Assembly: GCA_963920575.1 (NCBI GenBank)
Contig: OY986971.1
Location: 10,232,779 to 10,296,778, forward strand
DNA: 64,000 bases
Origin: Narthecium ossifragum
Lineage: Eukaryota > Streptophyta > Magnoliopsida > Dioscoreales > Nartheciaceae
Direction: 5' to 3'
Shown here: positions 57,418 to 64,000 of the stretch, one piece after another
Position numbering within the stretch: the stretch's first letter is position 1
How the letters are laid out: each line of letters begins with the position of its first letter
Notes under the pieces: generated by a model
What the model saw: the letters and a program-made list of their open reading frames with translations, nothing else
What the model was told of the DNA's origin: nothing
Databases searched by the model: none
Position numbers and translations under genes: made by a program

Positions 57418-58155
57418 GACACCCCCCTCCTCAGTGCGGTTAACCATTGCGTGGAAGATAGTTGAGTTCTCATCTCCTCCCGGTAGCCATGCACAATGGG
57501 TAGCTTGTGCTTTAGCCGTATCTTGTTGTCGAAGTATGGCATCGAACAGATTCTCACTCATCTTCATCTGCACTTGCTCCTCCTTAGACAGTACATATGA
57601 TTCCTCTTTCTCATAGAGTGCCTTGAGACTGGTGTAGATTATCTTTGTGCGCTCCAACGTTACAACGTCATCATACGGGCTCCAGCGCTTGACGACGTCC
57701 TTCAGCTCCTTCATCCTCTTCCGAGCAAGATGGTCTGGAGTTCCATGACGTGGTCGACTCCACACCTTCTTAAGAAGAGACTGAAACGCAGGGGTTTGCA
57801 ACCATTTGTTCCGAAGTCTAAACAAGCTCCTGCCTTCCCTTTTTCTATCTGGCTTCGCAGCAATGATCAGTGGGCTATGATCCGAACCCACACGAGGTAG
57901 GTTCTGCACTTTCGTAGATGAGAATTCCGAGAGCCATTGCACATTGCCAAGGGCTTTGTCAATTCTCTCCAATATGCGTGAACGCCCTATCTGTTCTTTG
58001 CACCATGTGAAGCGCGGGCCTACTACATCGAGCTCATGGAGTTCATTTTTATGTATGCATGCCAAGTAGTCCAATACCTTCCGAGAGAAGACGAAGGGGC
58101 GCCCCCCTCGTTTATCCTCCGGGGAGGAGACTACGTTGAAATTTCCAATAATAAG
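57418..58155 (-). pseudogene. LINE ORF2 endonuclease C-part and linker
   Basis: After a TAG stop comes LIIGNFNVV, the usual GDFN catalytic site with Asp changed to Asn. Then GPRFTWCK, RIDKALGN and GSDHSPLII, the conserved SDH site, and a Lys/Glu-rich linker toward RT. Confidence 0.8.
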
Positions 58156-58557
58156 CTAGGGAAGATTAATCTCCTTCATGTCAGTAAGGATCTCCCATAG
58201 ACTCCTTCGTCTACTCACAGTCCTAGCCGCATAAACTCCTATTGCCATCCAGTGTCCGTCCTCCGGGGATGAAACCAACGCGTGGATAGCTTGATCTGTG
58301 GGAGCAAAGCAGGACACCAGCCCCACCGAGTTCCTCCAAATCGCCAGTAGGCCTTCTCTCCGTCCCTGCGCCGGAATGAGAAAGGAGTCAAAGTTATTCC
58401 CTAGCCTTGCATGCATTTGCAAGTTTTCCCCCTCCTGCATTAGAACATCAAACAGGAAAACAAAGAGTAAGTTCGGATCTCTATAGAGCCTCCAGCAAAT
58501 GTGGAGGACTCTCCGGGGGCATGCTCCCCGGACGTTCCAACTCAAGAGTTTCCGCAT
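58156..58557 (-). pseudogene. LINE ORF2 start, endonuclease N-part
   Basis: MRKLLSWNVRGA is the typical start of plant L1 ORF2. The ATG overlaps the end of ORF1 by 16 nt. The catalytic ETK segment expected near residue 40 is altered (LFDVLMQEGE). A premature TAG ends the frame. Confidence 0.8.
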
Positions 58558-59554
58558 GGGGAACCAAAGCTAGCAGGTGCTCTCTCCTGCATGATGAACT
58601 TTCCTTTCTTGGCTGAATGGCTCGCCCCATCCGTTTTTGCTTCCTCCTCCTCCTCCATGGCTTCAGTACCTGCCTTCTCTTCCTCCATGCAGTATTCTAT
58701 GCCCTCGTTTAAGATGGGAGGAGAACCAGCGTTCCCTAAAGCTTCAACCACCGGATTAGACTTCTGCTTATCTAGAACCTTCTTTATGTTCTGGAGCTCC
58801 TTCGCGTTGGTCGGAAACAGATCTTCAATTGGGACAACACTGGGCCCAGCTCTTTTCGCAGGTCCACGGGGAATGACTAACGGGTTGGACTTGCCGGGCC
58901 GAGTGGCGCCCTTGCCAGCGCGGATACAAGCTGCTTCTATTTGCTAAGGTCATCAAGGTCCGCCCCTGTCATCTCCTCCCCTAGGTCAACAGGATCTGCC
59001 ATCAGATCTTCGCGGATCTCTCCTTTGCTGAGAATGGAAGAGCCCACCTCTCTAGGCACCTCTCCTCGCTGTATTCCTTTCTCTCCCAGGGTAACCATTC
59101 CGCAATGGGACACAGGGCCCTCAAGCATGGAGACCTCTGGTTGGTTGTACGTTTTCCTTTCTCGTCTTTCCTTATTTCCTCCTCCTTTGCTTCCTTCGCC
59201 CATCGGCCTCTGCTCCTCGCCGTCTTTGGGTAAGTCTCCAGGCCCAGCCGTGTCAGAAGCACTCATTTGGTTAGCTGGTTCCATCATGCTCAAAGCCTGA
59301 AATCGGCTCTGTTTCTGTATTGGGATAGCTTTCTCTTCCTTCAATGTTACCTTCTGTCGCCACGTCCTTTGGATTTCTTTCCATGCTCCGGGCTTCCCGC
59401 TTCCGCCGCCCTGGTTTTTCCGACGCGGTCTCTCCACCGTGATCCACTCCTTCTCTTCTCCCATTGCATGGTGACGCATTTTGGCCGGCTTCTCTTCCTC
59501 TGGTTCTGGGACATTACCCGGCCGCTCCTCTCTCTGTTCACCAGCCAGAGGCAC
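58542..59554 (-). pseudogene. LINE ORF1 C-part
   Basis: Hydrophilic, Lys/Glu/Gly-rich region. A frameshift near 58937 separates 59554-58937 from 58936-58542. The last part ends PCGNS then stop over the ORF2 start codon. It is probably an RNA-binding region. Confidence 0.65.
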
Positions 59555-59619
59555 CTCTTCCTCTGTCTAAGGCCTTATATGGTCTTCCTCCATATGGTTT
59601 CCATCCACCACGGAGAGGT

Positions 59620-60332
59620 CATCTCCGGAGAACTTGTAGTGGCGACGAAAATGACCAATCCGCCCGCATCCTGATCATATCACTACTCTTTCATAAATAA
59701 ACTTCTGCAGGTGCATCCGGGATGGAGGGCCTACCAACGTGTCCGATGGAACAGGCTTCCTCACGTCTATTTCAATACATGCCCGAGCGTATTTGCATCT
59801 CCCCAATAAGCCGGTGAGTAGTCGATCAGGATGGGGGTGCCTATGTAGGCAGCGAGCTCCACGAGGAACTTCCTCTTGTAATACTCTGTCGGAAGATAGG
59901 TGAAGCGTACCCAGATCGGGATGAAGCAGAAACAGTCTGGCGAGGGTTGAAAGCTTGGTCTCCAATGGATAAGCGTGAGCAGAGTGCCGGCAACAGACCA
60001 GGGGCCGCCGGTCAGGATCGCTGTCATGTCCTCTCTTGAGCTGAAGTTGAAGACGTACACGCCATGGGAAATATCTGAGACCATGAATGGGCCGGTGGTG
60101 AGCCATAGACCTGCCAGCTTACGTCGGAGGAAATCCACATCAAGCCGTCCTCTCACAAACCTCCCAAACAGGGCATGCTCTCACTGCTTAACGCTTCTCT
60201 CCACCTCCTTTAGATCAAAGATCACCCTATCTGGCAACCTCTTCTCGATGCTTCCTACCTCCTCTTGGGTCACGTATGTGTGGGTACTACCTCCTCCAGT
60301 GATAGCAGCCCAGGAGCAAGAAGAGCGGTGAT
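59620..60332 (-). pseudogene. LINE ORF1 DUF4283-like domain and zinc knuckle
   Basis: RGRLDVDFLRRKLAGLW then GVYVFNFSSREDMTAILTGG, PWSVAGTLLTLIHW and FIPIWVRFTYLPTEYY form the DUF4283-like core of plant LINE ORF1. After a frame change comes RACIEIDVRKP, then a decayed knuckle (GCGRIGHFRRHY, last Cys changed to Tyr). The frame leads left-to-right into the G insertion site. Confidence 0.75.
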
Positions 60333-60337
60333 GTCCC

Positions 60338-61791
60338 TGATCGCTCGCAAATGCGTCGTTAACTCATATGCAAAACGCAATTTAGAAATTTATAAACCTT
60401 TCTTTCAACACTAAATTAATAAAATAGAATAATGGTGAAATACGGGGTCGGTCCTCAGGGAAAACTTTGACTAACAAAGAAACATCAGAATTAACTATCA
60501 ACACTCTAGTCCTAAAGCGAAGAAGAATTGATTTGGGTTTTAGAAACGGATTAATTAAAACTAATTAAGAAAGCGATTAACGAAATTGAAATAGATTAAT
60601 GAGAGAAAACCTAGGGATTACTCAATCCACTTTAGTTTCACTTCCTGTATTCTCTAGTTATACTCTTGTTTTCTTATCTAGACATTATAGATTCACAGCT
60701 TCTTAAGCCTACATGAATCCCTAAAATAATGCTATTGGTTCCCTAAGGCATAACCTATCTATACTTAGCATAGATTGTCTTCGAACTTAATCTGAGTACA
60801 CCCTATCTTCATCTAACATAGATTATCTCAAAGGCATATCCAAAAGCAACATAAAAACCATCCTACGAATCTCTACCATCAAGCACAGCAATCAAGTAGG
60901 TCTGAATATACGTCAACGGAACTCAGTTCCTTCAACTCTTTATAAGATAAAACCATATTCATAGGATCATGTCTTTGAAAAGATAATAAGAATCAAACTA
61001 GAAAATACAAAGAAGATCTACTAAAGCTTCATGAGATCCCTAAGTACATAATTAGCTACTCATCTTTGTGATGGAAGCCTTGGATTCGATGAAGAATGAT
61101 TGGGATCCACGTTGTAGCTCCATCTTCTCCAGAGAATCCTCCAAACCTTAGTTCTCTCTTTTCTCTCTATCGAGGCCTCCAATTTTCGGCCAACAAACAC
61201 CTTCTTATAGGTGTATTCCCGGAATTATGGTTTTGGGTTGAGTTGGACCTCTAGTGCAACTCGGATTTCCTAGTTTAATTCTGACAGCCTCTTCCGGTCG
61301 CGACTGGGTTCAACGCATCCGGAATTTAGAAATTTGCTCTCAACATGAAAGATGTAGATTAGGAAGCCTTCTGTCCTGTCCCGAAGATTTGACATTATTA
61401 GGACTTATCTGGAATATTTGACAAATATTCTCCCGAGCGTCGACGGACCAGTTGTCCAGCAGCTGTATATCTTCATAGTCTTCCAAACTGGTATTAATCT
61501 GTCTGGAATCTCGTCATGTGTCCAACATGAAAGTTGTAACTCTTGAAGTTTTCTATCACGTACTAAATTTACAGAATATTTGGACTTATACAGAATATAT
61601 AAAGAATATTCTCCTGACAGGCGACGAAGCAGTCTTTATCACATAAATTCATCCTTTTAGTCGAAATTCTTATATTTCTTCTCAGATCATGATTAAACCT
61701 GAAATCAACTAACAAACTATTTAATACAATTACTCTAGGCCTAACAAAGGTAATTTAAGGAGTTTAATTAGTAATAATTAGTGACTTATCA
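60338..61791 (-). mobile_element. Solo LTR G (Athila-like) in LINE ORF1
   Basis: On the plus strand it reads TGATCGCTCGC...GTGACTTATCA, 1454 bp. Perfect duplications gtccc lie at 60333-60337 and 61792-61796. It is similar to LTR A and E along its whole length. Confidence 0.9.
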
Positions 61792-61796
61792 GTCCC

Positions 61797-62100
61797 CATT
61801 CCAGTCGCGGAGTTTCAGGACTCTTCGACTGGGGACCAGCTTCTCTCCCAAACCGTTGATCCTCGCCGCCCTATGCACCCGGTCCTCCGCTTCCTCCATT
61901 ACCTCCATAATTGTTGAGAAGATCTAGCCGTTGGGCCTTGCGCAACGGGCCGCGTCTTTGCCTGGCTTGTGCCCGTATCATGCCCGAGCTTTTGGCGGGC
62001 TCTTGTAGGGGCCGGCCCATTAAGCTAGCTTGGAAGCCGAGCCGTGCTATCCTGGTCCTCATGCTGGATGCTGACCACGTAGAAGTACCATTTACATTTT
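61797..62100 (-). pseudogene. LINE ORF1 N-terminus and 5' region
   Basis: From ATG at 61909 or 61900 the frame encodes EEAEDRVHRAARINGLGEKL and continues to the G insertion site, where it joins the reading frame at 60332. Upstream GC-rich sequence (to about 62080) is the probable 5' UTR. Confidence 0.55.
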
Positions 62101-63448
62101 AATTTATCAATTAGTGGACATCAAGCTTCGGTTACTTTCCTTTTTATTATCTTCTAATTCTAAAGTTGTATAATTTTTTATATGCTAAAAATGCATGAAA
62201 AACTTACACGTTAGATCCACTTTATTTTTTATTTTACAAATGAGAACCGGTTTGTTTTTTTGTTACAAAATGGGTCATTTTGTTCAAAAATCTTTACTTT
62301 TAAGTCTAGATTCTTTACTTATAAATAAGGAGATCATTTACAAATGACTTGTTTTGTAACAAAAACGTAGAATAACATTAAATTGTTAAGTTGTAAATAT
62401 GGTAAGTTAACTTATATGCAAAATTTCCAAAATGCATCATTGGGCTTATGATTTTGATATATTGATTTTGGGTGTTTACAAGGTTGAATTGTCAAATAAC
62501 GTTCTAGAAGCCTTAGTTGCACAATGAATTTTAACCGGTTGAGAGAAGGAATCAACAAATTTTCTATTTGAGAATATTTTATGCTTGTATAGAGAAAGAA
62601 TACGACTACCATAGTACTTGTAGCTAGAATTGTATCTAAATTTTGCAATAAAGCGGATATAAGTTGTCTCACATTTAGTGGCAAGGAGCCTCTAGCGAGG
62701 TATGCCACTTAATGGAAGGACATGCATGGTGAAGCTATCGACTATAGACAAATCCAAAGTAGTTGGAGTGAGCATTTTACCTAGTTTTATCTATAAGAAC
62801 GGAAAATGGCAGAACGATACGCCTTGGACATAACTAGAGGTATTCAACCATTGGTAATACTTGATGATGCATGCACAATTTCAACAAAGTTTCTAAAAAG
62901 ACTTGCAATCGTCGTTAATAAAATCACTAGAAATATACCACGAAGAGATTGTTTGGAAGCATGGAGTGATTGAATTAAAACAATCGCTAGTTTTAGTCTT
63001 ACCAATTTGGTGAGATTTTTTTTGACTTTTGAATTTTACAAGCTCGAAAATCCATCGATATCGGCTTGGTTCGATACCTGCTCAAATCTGTTAGATCACT
63101 GATGACGAGCTGCATTCAGATCGATCAATATCAGCTCGATCTAGCTTTAAATATTTTAATAGATTATATTTGATATTTTTTTGTATCCTATGTATTCATT
63201 CAGAAATACTTTCTATTTTTAAGACTTATTAGTTATTATCTAATTACTGATCTTTCCGATCAATGGATGATGATCTCACTATAGGGAAGCCAACCAGATG
63301 GCTCTCTATCTCTCTCTATCGGGGTGCGTGCGTGCCTGTGTGTGTGGAAACGAATAATGCTCCGTCTGGTTCATTTTATAGGATAATGATGTGTAACTCA
63401 TACATTACTAGTATGCCTTCCGTGCCGTCTGATACGTAACCGACCTGT
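62101..63448. other. AT-rich unassigned sequence
   Basis: No gene recognised. A 98-codon open frame on the minus strand (62708-62412) with one hydrophobic stretch has no family resemblance. It contains an imperfect inverted repeat and a CT/GT simple repeat (63297-63345). Confidence 0.4.
62257..62365. repeat. Imperfect inverted repeat, 24-bp arms
   Basis: Arm 1 (62257-62280) contains TGTTACAAAATGGGTCATTT and arm 2 (62342-62365) contains AAATGACTTGTTTTGTAACA, matching at about 21 of 24 positions with a 61-bp loop. It could be a small foldback element. Confidence 0.5.
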
Positions 63449-64000
63449 TGGGGAATCTGAGGGGTCCTGACGATATCGGAGATACGTCAGATAATGACGA
63501 GGATGTCGCAGCGGAAGAGAAACAACCAAACCACAAAGAAAAGAAAAAAGTGGAGACAAGAATTTACGTGGAAAAACCTATCAGCAACAACTGGAAGGAA
63601 AAAACCACGGGCATCAGAGGAAATCTTCACTATGAAAGAGAGATTACAAAGCCCAAACCCTAGTAGAGACAAAGAGATCTCTCTTTAGGGTTGCCTACTC
63701 TCACACCTCTCATACACCTCTCAACCACATCTCTACCACACAAAAGAAACCCTAGAAGCACTCTATTTATAGCCTCTAATAAACACAAATCCGGATTACA
63801 TTTGAGCCGTCGGATTTGCCCATCCAATAGGGAAGGATCGATCCTACTCAAGGGAAAGATCGATCCTAGTATGCACGAGATCGATGAATTCCAAAATCCC
63901 GAGAAGGATCGATCCTACTATATAGGAGCGATCGATCCGTCCATCAAAATCTCAGCATCCCGAAGAGGATCGATCTTCGGATCGATCCTACATCGACCTT
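63449..64000 (-). repeat. LTR fragment, minus orientation, running off the edge
   Basis: The left edge TGTTGGGGAATC reads CCAACA on the minus strand, like a copia LTR end. TATA (minus GGCTATAAATAG) is at 63772-63783. Beyond it is a palindrome cluster. The other end and any coding region are outside the window. Confidence 0.45.
63832..63998. promoter_or_regulatory. Palindrome cluster near right edge, upstream of TATA
   Basis: About seven dyads, mostly AGGATCGATCCT, over 165 bp, starting about 50 bp upstream of the TATA box in LTR orientation. The cluster continues to the window end. Confidence 0.6.

Larger units (their letters stand above)
52769..61909 (-). mobile_element. Decayed L1-type LINE, split by solo LTRs H and G
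   Basis: The minus-strand order is ORF1 (61909 to 58542, split by G), ORF2 with endonuclease, reverse transcriptase (split by H), zinc-binding domain and RNase H (58557 to 52872), a short 3' UTR, and an A-tail (plus-strand T run 52769-52779). The order and DUF4283-like ORF1 are those of plant L1 elements. Stops and frameshifts inactivate it. No target duplication was found. Confidence 0.85.

Noticed and set aside
61871..62102. Open frames on both strands near the LINE 5' end
   Set aside because: They are out of frame with the ORF1 N-terminus and are explained by the GC-rich LINE 5' UTR.
1..64000. tRNA or rRNA genes
   Set aside because: No cloverleaf or rRNA-like stretch was recognised; tRNA-like pieces are primer-binding sites only.

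Overview
The window is nuclear DNA of a flowering plant with a large, repeat-rich genome. The evidence is plant-type LTR retrotransposons with tRNA-Asp and initiator-Met primer sites, a plant L1-type LINE with a DUF4283-like ORF1, a hAT-type MITE, and the first exon of one plant nuclear gene. The species cannot be named from the sequence. Almost everything is transposable element, inserted into one another in layers. A 200-base run of N (30873-31072) is an assembly gap.

Layout. (1) 1-10038: a minus-strand, Athila/Tat-like Ty3-gypsy element (here 'A') with gag and protease but no reverse transcriptase or integrase. It carries a solo LTR (P1, 262-2666). (2) 10039-17789: a minus-strand gypsy element ('B', chromovirus-like, iMet primer site) into which A inserted. 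Its RT is split by a 211-bp mini solo LTR, and its 5' LTR (P4) is split by another solo LTR (P2) that abuts it head to head. (3) 17790-22023: host DNA with a degenerate tandem array (18044-18970) and exon 1 of a TruA-family tRNA pseudouridine synthase gene (21350-21673, minus). Solo LTR P3 (22024-24473) lies about 350 bp upstream of that gene. (4) 24474-26685: unassigned GC-rich DNA with a 150-bp tandem duplication and a 417-bp hAT MITE. (5) 26686-50007: an old, decayed plus-strand gypsy element ('C') expanded to more than 23 kb by nested insertions. These are the gap and inverted Athila-like LTRs, a second gag-pro-only element ('E', plus, 34882-40021), a copia solo LTR, P5, and LTR 'D', which itself contains P6. 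(6) 50008-52331: LTR fragments. (7) 52769-61909: a decayed minus-strand L1 LINE split by two Athila-like solo LTRs (H and G). (8) 62101-64000: unassigned AT-rich DNA and a minus-strand LTR fragment running off the end.

No intact autonomous element is visible. Ten insertions are solo LTRs (TG...CA ends, no primer site, flanked by perfect or one-mismatch 5-bp target duplications), so LTR-LTR recombination has been frequent.

The most unusual signal is not a gene. LTRs of several unrelated families carry clusters of short palindromes, most centred on ATCGAT. In most of the families where a TATA box can be seen, the cluster lies just upstream of it. The palindrome core is nearly uniform within one LTR and differs between LTRs. 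This looks like a shared promoter architecture reached independently, or exchanged, by different retrotransposon families.
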